A stretch of DNA of 64,000 nucleotides, from positions 1 through 64,000 of the forward strand of contig CACZBK010000020.1 in the NCBI GenBank assembly GCA_902779395.1. Reading direction: 5' to 3'. Below the pieces are notes generated by a model. It was given only the letters and a program-made list of their open reading frames with translations, did not search any database and was not told the DNA's origin. The position numbers and the translations under genes are program-made. Numbering within the stretch: the first letter of the stretch is position 1; the number at the start of each line of letters is the position of its first letter. This DNA comes from an uncultured Lachnospiraceae bacterium. GTDB lineage: Bacteria > Bacillota > Clostridia > Lachnospirales > Lachnospiraceae. Below, piece by piece: positions 51,557 through 60,494 of the stretch.

Positions 51557-52600
51557 CATGATCTCTACAACGTCTATATCTCCGTCCACCAGCACTTCCA
51601 CGATAGGATCCTGTCCTTCATCTTTGCCCCAGTTCTGCCAGTATAATTCAGCATGTTTAAGATTTTCTTTTTCATCTGTCGTTCCGTCAAAACACTTGCA
51701 GGCATCACCGTAAAAAACATTTCCATTAACTCTTATCTTTGCTATACCATAGACGGTGCGCCCCAGCTTCACAAAATAATCTGCCCACTGTTTCGCTTCC
51801 TTATATTCACGGGATACATATAAAGCTGCCATTCGTGACGGATACCCCGGATACTTTTCTTTCCTGATCTTTTCAAGCGCCAGTTCTCTGAGTGCCACAT
51901 CGGTATGATGCTCAAGCTCTGTCCCCTCATACTTTTCCGGATGCTCATAAATATCCTTAACATGATCCATCTCTGCCTGCACTCTGTCATACACACCATT
52001 TGGATGATCGGCATCCACGCGGAAATGTTCCCCCGCTGCTTTGGGCCTGTCAGATATCACATGATAGAAATGATCACGTTTTCGCTGTGTTGTACAAAAA
52101 CAGTATAAGCGTTCCTCTTCATCATATATATCTTTATACATCCTTCTGTCATTTAGTATAAAGCCCGAATTTTCCGCCGTCTTCTGCGACGCCCTATTCG
52201 ATTCAAGAATGACAGCCGCTATCTCATCCTCGTTATAATGTTCGAAGAAATACGTAAGAAAAGCTTTTACCGCTTCAGATGCATAACCTTTGTTTCTGTA
52301 TTCCGCTCCTATAAAATAACATATACCGATCTTTGCCGCATCTTCATAATAGGTAGTCCCTACCGATCCGATCACTCTTCCGTCTTCCTTTAAACATACC
52401 GTGCTTGCGATATAGTCAAGCCTCGGATCATCTTTTTCATCAAGCATTTTTGCTTCATTTATCCAGTCACCGATCCATTCAGAACATGTTTCATCAAAAC
52501 CTACTTCTGTAAGGCTTCCATCCTTTGCCATTTCAGCAAATGCTTTTTCGTCCCCTTTCTCTATCGAACGAATAATTAGTCTTTCACTTTCTATTTTCAT
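51554..52600 (-). CDS. GNAT acetyltransferase fused to a DUF2441-like domain
   Basis: 348 aa. Residues 1-180 are a RimJ/RimL-type GNAT (RLIIRSIEKGDEKAFAEMA, GAEYRNKGYASEAVKAFL, AENSGFILNDRRMYKD). Residues 185-348 (FYHVISDRPKAAGEHFRVDA onward to EVLVDGDIDVVEIM) resemble DUF2441 proteins of unknown function; low certainty. ATG 52600 follows GAGGGGATGATAAA; the 40 extra codons to 52720 overlap the neighbour and lack a site. The stop is REP-derived. Confidence 0.82.
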   Translation of the reverse strand: MKIESERLIIRSIEKGDEKAFAEMAKDGSLTEVGFDETCSEWIGDWINEAKMLDEKDDPRLDYIASTVCLKEDGRVIGSVGTTYYEDAAKIGICYFIGAEYRNKGYASEAVKAFLTYFFEHYNEDEIAAVILESNRASQKTAENSGFILNDRRMYKDIYDEEERLYCFCTTQRKRDHFYHVISDRPKAAGEHFRVDADHPNGVYDRVQAEMDHVKDIYEHPEKYEGTELEHHTDVALRELALEKIRKEKYPGYPSRMAALYVSREYKEAKQWADYFVKLGRTVYGIAKIRVNGNVFYGDACKCFDGTTDEKENLKHAELYWQNWGKDEGQDPIVEVLVDGDIDVVEIM

Positions 52601-52613
52601 TTTATCATCCCCT

Positions 52614-53969
52614 CTATACAAATCCTTTTCCGTTCCACCGCAGCACTGTTCTGTATCCGAGTTTTGCATACCAGGCAGTCTCATAAGTGTAATGAATATA
52701 ACTGTAGTCAAACTTTTCATCCCGTAGGATCCTTGTTACATTCCGTACCATGCTAAGACCTATACCGCGGTCCCGGTATTCCGGTACTGTACCGACACAG
52801 CCCGGTCCCCCGATCCTGCATTTTCTTCCGCTTATGATATGTTCTCCAAAGTCCTCGATCATACAGAAACTTGCTATCTTTCCATCCTCAAACCCGCAGT
52901 ATACCCTAGAATTTTCTGTAAACAAAGGTACCCAGTGCGGAATGACTTTTTCCACTGCGGCCTTCAGTTCTTCCATGTCGCCTTCATAATATCCGAATGT
53001 GATATCTGCTGGGAAGCTCTTTTCATAGCTGAATGCATCTATATTATCGAGTCCCATAAACATCTCTGAAGCCGGCTCATCATCCGCTACTCTTTTTACA
53101 TAATCCCTTTCAAAAAATCCCTGATGTATCTCATTAAATATCGCGGCCCACTGTTCTGCGCCCAATAACTCTACCGATAGATCATAAGACTTCGACTTAA
53201 GGATCACTGCATATTCCAAAAAAACTTCCTTAAGTATGCGAAGCTCCAAAGTCCTGCGATGCTCAAGATGCGATACCAGATCTTCAAAATCCTTCCAGCC
53301 ATTACGCTGTCCGTAAGGACTCTGTTTCAGGTATTCCATCATCAGCGGATACCACATCTCATTACCGTTTGCATCAACCCGCTCCCTGCGAATGATATTT
53401 ATGCTCTCTGCAATATCATCGACTTCCAGATAGAGTATCCTGTATTTTCTGTCTCCCAGCACCTCTTTTAGGTGCTTGTAAAATGCGATGATCTCTTCAT
53501 CATTCATCTCATAATACAGGATCTGACTCTCAATGATATTCTGAAAGATCGAGCATTCAAATATCTGATCATCAGCTCTCCATTCAGCATAACGCGACAT
53601 GATGATCTGCTCAAAATCCTTGCGCGAAACCCTGCCGTTGTAGATCTCATACTGCTCCAGATCCTTATGAAAACCCGGGATATCTGTGATGATACGGGTA
53701 TATGTCAGAACATAGCGTCTATCATCATTCCCATTCTCCTTGATATGCTCTGCCTCCATAAGTGTATTCGCTTTTATCTCCTCTGCGATCGCAACATATT
53801 TCAACAGGATCTTTTCGTACTGCTCCTTTGTCATATATGCACACCAGGCCAGCTCCACCGGGTTATGATCTCCTTCGCGGAAAACCTGATACTCCGAAAA
53901 CTGCTCTGCCAGCCTCCCTGTCAGAGTACTCTTTCCCGCTCCCTGTATCCCTTCAACAAAATAGTTCAT
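52614..53969 (-). CDS. P-loop kinase domain fused to GNAT (second paralogue type)
   Basis: 451 aa. N-terminal nucleotide/small-molecule kinase-like domain: Walker A FVEGIQGAGKSTLTGRLAEQ, FREGDHNPVELAWCAYMTKE, and a long helical region to about 285. C-terminal GNAT (about 300-451): EDFGEHIISGRKCRIGGPGC, PEYRDRGIGLSMVRNVTRI and WYAKLGYRTVLRWNGKG. The kinase half differs from that at 42641, so the two fusions are not recent duplicates. AAAAGGAGGAATTCT precedes the ATG. Function unknown. Confidence 0.86.
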   Translation of the reverse strand: MNYFVEGIQGAGKSTLTGRLAEQFSEYQVFREGDHNPVELAWCAYMTKEQYEKILLKYVAIAEEIKANTLMEAEHIKENGNDDRRYVLTYTRIITDIPGFHKDLEQYEIYNGRVSRKDFEQIIMSRYAEWRADDQIFECSIFQNIIESQILYYEMNDEEIIAFYKHLKEVLGDRKYRILYLEVDDIAESINIIRRERVDANGNEMWYPLMMEYLKQSPYGQRNGWKDFEDLVSHLEHRRTLELRILKEVFLEYAVILKSKSYDLSVELLGAEQWAAIFNEIHQGFFERDYVKRVADDEPASEMFMGLDNIDAFSYEKSFPADITFGYYEGDMEELKAAVEKVIPHWVPLFTENSRVYCGFEDGKIASFCMIEDFGEHIISGRKCRIGGPGCVGTVPEYRDRGIGLSMVRNVTRILRDEKFDYSYIHYTYETAWYAKLGYRTVLRWNGKGFV

Positions 53970-53987
53970 AGAATTCCTCCTTTTCGA

Positions 53988-55835
53988 TCAATGGTATTGT
54001 TTGTCATCATTCTGATAATACTTAGCCTGTGCGTTCCACAGTTCATGATACTTTCCTCCGATTTCTTTACAAAGCTCCTCATGTGTTCCTTTTTGAACTA
54101 TCGATCCGTTTTCAAACACCATGATCTCATCACAGAATCTGCATGATGATAATCTGTGGCTTACATATATAGCTGTCTTGTCCGCTATGATACGGTCAAA
54201 ATCCGAATACACCTGTGCCTCGGCTATTGGATCAAGAGCCGCAGTAGGCTCATCAAGGATCATCACAGGCGCATCCTTATAAAGAGCTCTTGCCAGTGCG
54301 ATCTTCTGTGCTTCTCCACCCGATATCATAACTCCATCCTCTGCGATATCCTTATACAGATAGGTTTCCGCTCCTTGTGGCATCGTGCTGAAGCGCTCTT
54401 TAAAATAGGCTCTTAAGATACATTCTTCCAATTTCTCCGGATCATATTCCGCGCTAGCCGCAATATTTTCCCCAAGACTTAAGGAGAACAGTTTAAAATC
54501 CTGAAATACATATGCAAATAGTTTTAAGTATTCCTCCTGATCATATTCCCTGATATTCTTTCCGTCTAAGAGTATCACGCCTTCATCCGGATCATACAAC
54601 CTGCATAAGAGTTTTACGAATGTAGTCTTACCCGCACCGTTTTCACCTACCAGCGCCTGTTTTTTCCCTGAAGTGACCGTGGCAGTTACATTCTGTAATG
54701 CATATCTGTCACTGCCGGGATAACGAAAAGATACGTTTTTAAACTCTATCTTATGTTCTGCTTTGCATTCCATATCCGGTGCAAGTTCTCCTCCTGTAAC
54801 ATTGCTTTGTATATCCAGATATTCAAAAAGTTTTTCAAGATGACCGGTATATATGACATTCTCGTAATTTGCATCTACAAGCTCTCCTATACTTTGCACC
54901 AGTTTGATCAAAGCGCCGGCATACTGTACGATACTTCCTATCGCAAAAGCCCCCATAGCTGCCTTTGCAACAACAAAGCCGTAGCACAGTGCGTTACAGA
55001 TCCCCTGCATGAAAACTATCATTGCCGGATAGCGGCTCATCTTTCTTATATTTGTCCCGTCATCTTTATTATGTGCATTCAGTTTTTGCATTTCACGATC
55101 TGCTATCCTGTCCTGATGATATATCCTTACGTCCTTTGCTCTGGACAGGTCATCATAAAGCTCGTGGCCATAGAACATAAATGCACGGTTGTACCATACA
55201 GTTTCGGCTGTCCAGTCGTCAAATGCTTTACCGGCCAACTGCCGCAGCTTTCCGGTGCTTATGCCTGATATGATCACGACCAGCATCCCCACCGGCAGCC
55301 ATATCCACGAATCCAGCAGCGCATTGCCGCTGCGTGATATGAATAAAGATACCGATAAAGACAGGGACGCTATGATCCCCACAATGACCTGCACCAATCC
55401 TGCGGTATCCCACACCAGCTGCCCCAGGCCGTTTCCGAACATGAACAGGTTTTCCTGCGCTTTCTGTTTCTTCTTTTGTATTTCCTGATCCTCAAGATCC
55501 GTATACGCCAGACTCATCTGCTTATCGGCAAATATCTTAGGGAAATAATTCCACATACCGGATTCTTTCTCATCAACCACTTTGTCCAGCGCATTTTTCA
55601 ACATGGATAAAGCAAAATTGATGATCACTGTCATGAGGACATAACTCCCCAGCCTGATCAGATTTCTTTCTCCTGCGATCTCGTTAATAATACGTGCGGA
55701 AAACCATATCGTGACAAAAGGTGTAAGTGCATCAGCTGCAGAAGCCCATACTTTTGCTGCTATCAATCCGGGACAATATCTCTTTAATAGACCGTATCCG
55801 CGCTGCGTCAGTTTAATGCGTTTATCTAACTTCAT
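53988..55835 (-). CDS. ABC exporter half-transporter (ATPase + permease)
   Basis: 615 aa. Six-helix exporter domain (about 20-330) then ATPase: Walker A ALVGENGAGKTTFVKLLCRL, Q-loop FAYVFQDFKLFS, signature MISGGEAQKIALARAL, Walker B PVMILDEPTAALDP, H-loop IYVSHRLSSCRFC. The signature reads ISGGEAQ rather than LSGGQ. It starts 14 bp inside the gene at 55822, so both halves are coupled and probably form a heterodimer. Start ATG 55835 has GAAAGGAGGAAGCCG. Confidence 0.9.
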   Translation of the reverse strand: MKLDKRIKLTQRGYGLLKRYCPGLIAAKVWASAADALTPFVTIWFSARIINEIAGERNLIRLGSYVLMTVIINFALSMLKNALDKVVDEKESGMWNYFPKIFADKQMSLAYTDLEDQEIQKKKQKAQENLFMFGNGLGQLVWDTAGLVQVIVGIIASLSLSVSLFISRSGNALLDSWIWLPVGMLVVIISGISTGKLRQLAGKAFDDWTAETVWYNRAFMFYGHELYDDLSRAKDVRIYHQDRIADREMQKLNAHNKDDGTNIRKMSRYPAMIVFMQGICNALCYGFVVAKAAMGAFAIGSIVQYAGALIKLVQSIGELVDANYENVIYTGHLEKLFEYLDIQSNVTGGELAPDMECKAEHKIEFKNVSFRYPGSDRYALQNVTATVTSGKKQALVGENGAGKTTFVKLLCRLYDPDEGVILLDGKNIREYDQEEYLKLFAYVFQDFKLFSLSLGENIAASAEYDPEKLEECILRAYFKERFSTMPQGAETYLYKDIAEDGVMISGGEAQKIALARALYKDAPVMILDEPTAALDPIAEAQVYSDFDRIIADKTAIYVSHRLSSCRFCDEIMVFENGSIVQKGTHEELCKEIGGKYHELWNAQAKYYQNDDKQYH

Positions 55836-57654
55836 CGGCTTCCTCCTTTCCTTTATCATTCTCACGATAATACTTCGCCTGGGTCTCAAACAGCTCGTAG
55901 TATTTTCCCCTAAGCTTCAGCAATTCCTCGTGTGTTCCCTCTTCTGCTATCTTTCCGTCTTCCATAAGAATTATACGGCTGCAAAATCTGGTAGAAGCCA
56001 GCCTGTGGGAGATAAAGACCGTGGTCTTATCCTTCATCATCTCATCATATGTTTCATACAGACGGTTTTCGGATATGGGATCCAACGCCGCCGTCGGCTC
56101 ATCAAGAATGATAAGCGGTGATCTGCGATACAAGGCTCTGGCTAGCATGAGTTTCTGTTTCTCTCCGCCGGAAAGATTTATGCCTTCGTCCCAGAAAGCT
56201 TTGTCATACTTACTGTGTATACCGTCTTTCAGTTCTGCTATCCTTTCCCATAAACCGGCCTGTTTTAAACAGATCTCTACCCTTTTTTCATCAATATTTT
56301 CAATAAGCTCTTCAGCAACGATCTCTGCAAGCGTGACCGGCATTATCGAATTATCCTGAAATACAGCTCCGAACAGATCATAATAATCATCACGGTTGTA
56401 TTCCCTTATATCTGTGCCGTTATAAAGCACAGTTCCGGAATCTGCTTCGGTAAGCCCGCAGATCAGCTTTACAAGAGTAGTCTTGCCTGCTCCGTTAAGT
56501 CCGACGATCGCAAGGTGTTCCCCCGGCTTTATCATCAGATCGATATTACTGATTATATCCTTATCATCTTCCTTATATCTGAAACTCACATGATCAAGTC
56601 TTATCTCACGGGGTTCATCAGCCCCGGGGATTTCTTTTCCGCCTTCTCTTCTGTAGTTTTCGGGATAATCCAGAAACTCCCTTATACGGTTAACAGACAG
56701 ATTAAGCCGCTCTATATTGCTAAGCTGCCCCAGCATGCTGCCCAGCCAGTTTGAAAAACCTGCAACCACATTGAAATACAGTACAAAATCCGCAACGCTT
56801 ATCTCTTCCTTTATCACCAGATACAACAGATACAGGTATGTAATGCCCTCTCTGATAAGCGTTACCGCGCTGTCCGCGGAGGCTATACCAAAAAGTTTTG
56901 CAGTATACTTCTTATACCAGCCAAGCACTCCTTTAAGATTCTTATCATAAACATCGTTCAGCCACTTTGCCATGTTATACAGACGTATATCCTTTGCTGC
57001 AGCGATATCATCTGAAGCGCTTATCACATACTGCATACGCTGTTCATATCCGGCTTTTTCATCTGTATTAAGCGATACCCATTTGTTGATCCTGCGGTTT
57101 AAGAAAAATCCTATAAGTGTCGCAGCTGACAAAAACACTATGATCAAAGGGTTCAGCGCGGCAAGTATCCCGAAAAAAGCTGCAAATCCCAGCAGATTTG
57201 AAAAGAACTGCACCGATGCATCCATGATCTGATTGAAATACGAAAAGTTTCCGTTACAGCTTGCAAAGCTTTCATGCTGAAGCTTTCTGAAATGCTCATC
57301 CTCCTGATTCTTATAATCGGTGGTCAGCCCCTTCTTTGTAACCTTGCGCAGAAAGAAAGCATTGAGTTTAAACTTATGCCAGTAAATAAGCCTTTCCAGA
57401 TATTTCTGAACAGTGCCTGCCACTGCGAGACACAGCGTCATGATCCCCGTAACCACAAGCACATGCTTAATTTCTGCCCCGCCCGTTATCTCATCGATCA
57501 GCACTTTGGGTAGATAGGCCGTGATCAGAGGCACAACACAGTTGACCGCGATCATACCCGCAGCAGAGGCACAAAGCCACGGATGTACCTGCCACGCCGC
57601 AGACAGACAATATCCCAGGTTCTGAAATATATTGTATTTTTTTTCTTTATCCAT
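55822..57654 (-). CDS. ABC exporter half-transporter (ATPase + permease)
   Basis: 610 aa partner of the 53988 protein. Exporter membrane domain (about 20-330), Walker A AIVGLNGAGKTTLVKLICGL, Q-loop GAVFQDNSIMP, signature INLSGGEKQKLMLARAL, Walker B PLIILDEPTAALDP, H-loop VFISHRLASTRFC. Such pairs export peptides, lipids or drugs; no peptide precursor lies nearby. Three tandem REPs sit directly upstream of its ribosome binding site. Confidence 0.9.
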   Translation of the reverse strand: MDKEKKYNIFQNLGYCLSAAWQVHPWLCASAAGMIAVNCVVPLITAYLPKVLIDEITGGAEIKHVLVVTGIMTLCLAVAGTVQKYLERLIYWHKFKLNAFFLRKVTKKGLTTDYKNQEDEHFRKLQHESFASCNGNFSYFNQIMDASVQFFSNLLGFAAFFGILAALNPLIIVFLSAATLIGFFLNRRINKWVSLNTDEKAGYEQRMQYVISASDDIAAAKDIRLYNMAKWLNDVYDKNLKGVLGWYKKYTAKLFGIASADSAVTLIREGITYLYLLYLVIKEEISVADFVLYFNVVAGFSNWLGSMLGQLSNIERLNLSVNRIREFLDYPENYRREGGKEIPGADEPREIRLDHVSFRYKEDDKDIISNIDLMIKPGEHLAIVGLNGAGKTTLVKLICGLTEADSGTVLYNGTDIREYNRDDYYDLFGAVFQDNSIMPVTLAEIVAEELIENIDEKRVEICLKQAGLWERIAELKDGIHSKYDKAFWDEGINLSGGEKQKLMLARALYRRSPLIILDEPTAALDPISENRLYETYDEMMKDKTTVFISHRLASTRFCSRIILMEDGKIAEEGTHEELLKLRGKYYELFETQAKYYRENDKGKEEADEVR

Positions 57655-57669
57655 CTTTCCTTCCTTTCA

Positions 57670-57700
57670 TGAGGACATGGGGACGGTCCTTCCGTCCTCA
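57670..57700 (+). repeat. REP-like palindrome, copy 7
   Basis: 31 bp, core GGGGACGGTCC. First of three copies in tandem, each spaced 6-8 bp. Confidence 0.92.
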
Positions 57701-57706
57701 TTTTCC

Positions 57707-57737
57707 TGAGGACACTGGGACGGTCCTTCCGTCCTCA
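57707..57737 (+). repeat. REP-like palindrome, copy 8
   Basis: 31 bp, core TGGGACGGTCC; second of the tandem trio. Confidence 0.92.
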
Positions 57738-57745
57738 TTTTCTTG

Positions 57746-57776
57746 TGAGGACATAGGGTCTGTCCCCCCGTCCTCA
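57746..57776 (+). repeat. REP-like palindrome, copy 9 (variant core)
   Basis: 31 bp, core GGGTCTGTCCCC, a subtype shared with copy 10. A half copy CTGTTCTCA (57777-57785) follows; its end is the stop of the GNAT gene at 57783. Confidence 0.88.
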
Positions 57777-57782
57777 CTGTTC

Positions 57783-58646
57783 TCAGGCATGCGTTATCGA
57801 CTGGAACATGAATTCATCCGCATCATGTTCATCAAAGAATCTGCCTTTCACGAATAATGTGGTATCTTCTTCATACAATTCCTGCCGGATAAACCCATTC
57901 GCATCCTTTGGTGTAAAACACAGTATTACTTTTTTCACGCCATCTCCAAATGCCGCGATCACAGTATCTATATCAGCTTCTCCGATAATGGCATGGAGTA
58001 TCAACGTGTCTCCCTCTTCCTCAGCTATAACATATGTATCCGCCTTCGGCAGATGATATACGCTCTCCTGCATAAACTGTGAAAGATAAAACATATACAG
58101 TCCGCTGTTTCCGACCATATACATAGCGCTGGTCTGCTCTCTTTCATTTAGTATCTGTACCATCTTAAGCCAGTCATTTTGGTCCCGCATCGGTACGGAT
58201 ACAGCGCTCCTTCCTGACAAAACGGATACTTCTTTACTGTACTGATATTCCCTGCCTTCCCGGAATCCGAATCTCGGATAAAACTGCTTTACGGAATCGT
58301 TCGCGAAAAGATATATCCCGTCAACCTTATCTTCATAATCTTCCATGATCTTTTCCATGATCATCCGTGAATACCCGTTTCCTCTGTGATCCGGATCTGT
58401 CATAACGGTTCCCAGCTGCAAAAGCCTGATCACCTGTCCCTTATAATTCATATTACAAATATTGACAGACACATTGGAAACCACTTCCCCGTCGATCACA
58501 ACCGAGTAGGGATTATAATTATCCTTCCAGAATCCGTTCTGATACCAATCCTCAAAATCAAGGCCGAATATATTTTTCGCCAGCGTATTAAAAGATGGTC
58601 TAAGCTGTTCATTATCTCTGTAATTACTCTTTATACTTGTACTCAT
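57783..58646 (-). CDS. GNAT acetyltransferase
   Basis: 287 aa. GTVMTDPDHRGNGYSRMIME (acetyl-CoA site) and SVKQFYPRFGFREGREYQYS are clear GNAT motifs; a second C-terminal region (about 170-287) could bind the acceptor, as in Eis-like or tandem GNATs. ATG 58646 has AAAGGAG 6 nt upstream; the open frame into REP copy 10 is rejected. Stop TGA comes from a half REP. Confidence 0.87.
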   Translation of the reverse strand: MSTSIKSNYRDNEQLRPSFNTLAKNIFGLDFEDWYQNGFWKDNYNPYSVVIDGEVVSNVSVNICNMNYKGQVIRLLQLGTVMTDPDHRGNGYSRMIMEKIMEDYEDKVDGIYLFANDSVKQFYPRFGFREGREYQYSKEVSVLSGRSAVSVPMRDQNDWLKMVQILNEREQTSAMYMVGNSGLYMFYLSQFMQESVYHLPKADTYVIAEEEGDTLILHAIIGEADIDTVIAAFGDGVKKVILCFTPKDANGFIRQELYEEDTTLFVKGRFFDEHDADEFMFQSITHA

Positions 58647-58673
58647 TTCTAACTCCTTTAAATATTTGCCTTT

Positions 58674-58704
58674 TGAGGACGCTGGGTCTGTCCCCATGTC
58701 CTCA
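58674..58704 (+). repeat. REP-like palindrome, copy 10 (variant core)
   Basis: 31 bp, core GGGTCTGTCCCC like copy 9. Pairs in inverted orientation with copy 11. Confidence 0.88.
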
Positions 58705-58723
58705 AAGATTGTTTATCGCAGCA

Positions 58724-60304
58724 TCATTTTGAGGACAAAAGGACCGTCCCCCTGTCCTCACCCCTGTCCTCATGCAAGCCATCAAGGGTCAGGCGGTATA
58801 CCTTATCGCACACTTCATCAAGGTACTTTCTGTCATGCGATACGCTGATGACAGCTCCCGGAAACTCCTTAAGCATTTTGCGTATCACCGGTCCGGACAG
58901 TGGCGAAAAATTTCTCGTAGGCTCATCAAGTATCAGCACATTTGCTCCCGACATGCTCAGCTTAAGCAGCAACACTTTTGCCTTCTGGCCTCCGGACAGT
59001 TCACGGATCGGATGTTCCATCTCATCCGCAGTATATTTTAATGATCCCAGATATGTCCGTATACGTGTCCGTTCTTCCTTATCACCTGTGGTATCCAGAT
59101 AGTCCACCGGTGTCTCATCCATATCCAGCAGTTTTTCATAATCCTGCGGCATGTATGCTGCTCTGATATCATCACGCGATAACAGTTCTTTTGCCAGAAT
59201 GTTTAAAAGCGTAGTTTTGCCACATCCGTTTGTTCCGATGATTGCGATCTTCTCCGAACCGCGTATCTTAAGATCGATATCAGCTGAAAGCTCCCTGCTG
59301 CCGTCCGCGCTTATAAGCTTATCCGAATTGTACTGAAGTACCCATTTGCCGGAAGGGATAGCGCTGTCCTTATCCCCCAGCTTAAAGAAGATAGCTTCCT
59401 CCTGCTCAGGCATTTCTGTCATATTTTCATCTTCCCGCTCAAATCGTTTCTCCATAGCCTTTACATTCTTCATCTTCTTTTTCAGAAGCCTGCCGATCAT
59501 ATCCCTGTCTGCATGGCTGATATTATCGAGACGTGCTCCCACACTCTGCTCCATTTTCCGCAGCTTTTCATCACGGATCTTTTTCTCCCTGCGCTCGCCA
59601 AGAGCCAGCATCTCCTGCTTTTCAAAGTTATGAAGCCTCTCTTCCACATACTGACGGTATGGCATGTTCGCCACGCTGTGACGGCATTTTGTTTTACGGC
59701 GGATCTGCTCAAAATGTACCACACGGTTTGCGGTATGCTCGATAAGCGTTTCATCATGCGATATAAACAGTACCGCTCCCTTCCATCCGTTGATCAGCTT
59801 CTCCATGAGTTCCAGCGTTTCGATGTCGATATCATTTGATGGCTCATCCAGAAGCAGTATTGTCGGTCGTTCCATAAGGATACGCATCATCTGCGTCTTT
59901 ACGCGCTCTCCGCCGGAAAGTGTCTGCATCTTCTGATCCCGATAAACAAACTGTTTCTCAACACCGAAATCATTTGCAAGCTCTGCCAGTTCCCTCGGTG
60001 TCTGCTCTGCAAAATAACTGCTTTCACAAAAATACTCATAAACGCTTTTTTGTTTATCTGCCTCGGTCAGTTCCTGCGGCAGATAGCCCAATGTTTCACC
60101 GCCGTCGGCTTTTTCGCCTTCCGCCTCGATGTAATCCTCAACCATTTCAGGATCAACGATCCATTTCATCAGCGTAGATTTGCCGTTGCCTTCTTCTCCG
60201 ATCATAACCACACGATCACCGTCATTAAGTACCAGAGAAAAATCTTCCAATATGGTTCTTAAATCTTTTCTATGTACAAGTGTCACATTCTTTATCTGAA
60301 ACAT
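58724..60304 (-). CDS. ABC-F family ATPase with REP-encoded C-terminus
   Basis: 526 aa soluble twin-ATPase of the ABC-F class, which act on the ribosome (translation factors and antibiotic protection). First cassette: MIGEEGNGKSTLMKW, LSGGERVKTQMMRILM, LLLDEPSNDID; the linker is rich in Lys/Glu; second cassette: IGTNGCGKTTLLNIL, ELSGGQKAKVLLLKLS, LILDEPTRNFSPLSGP. ATG 60304 (MFQIKN) is chosen, with GGAAGGAAGG upstream; ATG 60310 is possible. About the last 15 residues (HEDRGEDRGTVLLSSK) are read from REP copy 11 and a half copy, so the natural stop was replaced by repeat sequence. Confidence 0.88.
   Translation of the reverse strand: MFQIKNVTLVHRKDLRTILEDFSLVLNDGDRVVMIGEEGNGKSTLMKWIVDPEMVEDYIEAEGEKADGGETLGYLPQELTEADKQKSVYEYFCESSYFAEQTPRELAELANDFGVEKQFVYRDQKMQTLSGGERVKTQMMRILMERPTILLLDEPSNDIDIETLELMEKLINGWKGAVLFISHDETLIEHTANRVVHFEQIRRKTKCRHSVANMPYRQYVEERLHNFEKQEMLALGERREKKIRDEKLRKMEQSVGARLDNISHADRDMIGRLLKKKMKNVKAMEKRFEREDENMTEMPEQEEAIFFKLGDKDSAIPSGKWVLQYNSDKLISADGSRELSADIDLKIRGSEKIAIIGTNGCGKTTLLNILAKELLSRDDIRAAYMPQDYEKLLDMDETPVDYLDTTGDKEERTRIRTYLGSLKYTADEMEHPIRELSGGQKAKVLLLKLSMSGANVLILDEPTRNFSPLSGPVIRKMLKEFPGAVISVSHDRKYLDEVCDKVYRLTLDGLHEDRGEDRGTVLLSSK
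58730..58760 (-). repeat. REP-like palindrome, copy 11, inside the ABC-F 3' end
   Basis: 31 bp, core GGACCGTCCCC, with half copy CTGTCCTCA at 58764-58772. Both lie within the open reading frame of the ABC-F gene. Confidence 0.9.
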
Positions 60305-60326
60305 ATGCATCACCTTCCTTCCGGGA

Positions 60327-60357
60327 TGAGGACAAGAGAACCGTCCCCGCGTCCTCA
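60327..60357 (-). repeat. REP-like palindrome, copy 12
   Basis: 31 bp, core GAACCGTCCCC, 20 bp upstream of the ABC-F start. Confidence 0.9.
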
Positions 60358-60366
60358 CCCGTCTTC

Positions 60367-60397
60367 TGAGGACAGGAGGACCGTCCCCGCGTCCTCT
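60367..60397 (-). repeat. REP-like palindrome, copy 13, with decayed half copies
   Basis: 31 bp, core GGACCGTCCCC; followed to 60432 by repeated GCGTCCTC/ATCCTCA fragments. Confidence 0.85.
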
Positions 60398-60456
60398 CGC
60401 GTCCTCCCGTATCCTCATACCTGCGTCCTCTGCGCTACCTTCCCCCTGGGGAAGGC

Positions 60457-60494
60457 AAAAAAATGAGTCTGATTTGCATACGCAAAACAGACTC
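60457..60494 (-). terminator. Terminator downstream of the GAF-GGDEF gene
   Basis: Minus-strand stem GAGTCTG-T-TTTGC / GCAAA-T-CAGACTC (one mismatch) with loop GTAT, then ATTTTTTT. It lies 250 nt beyond the stop at 60743. Confidence 0.85.

Noticed and set aside
57670-57776. Three regularly spaced palindromes, CRISPR-like at first sight
   Set aside because: Spacers are only 6-8 bp and the units match the dispersed REP family; no cas genes are present.
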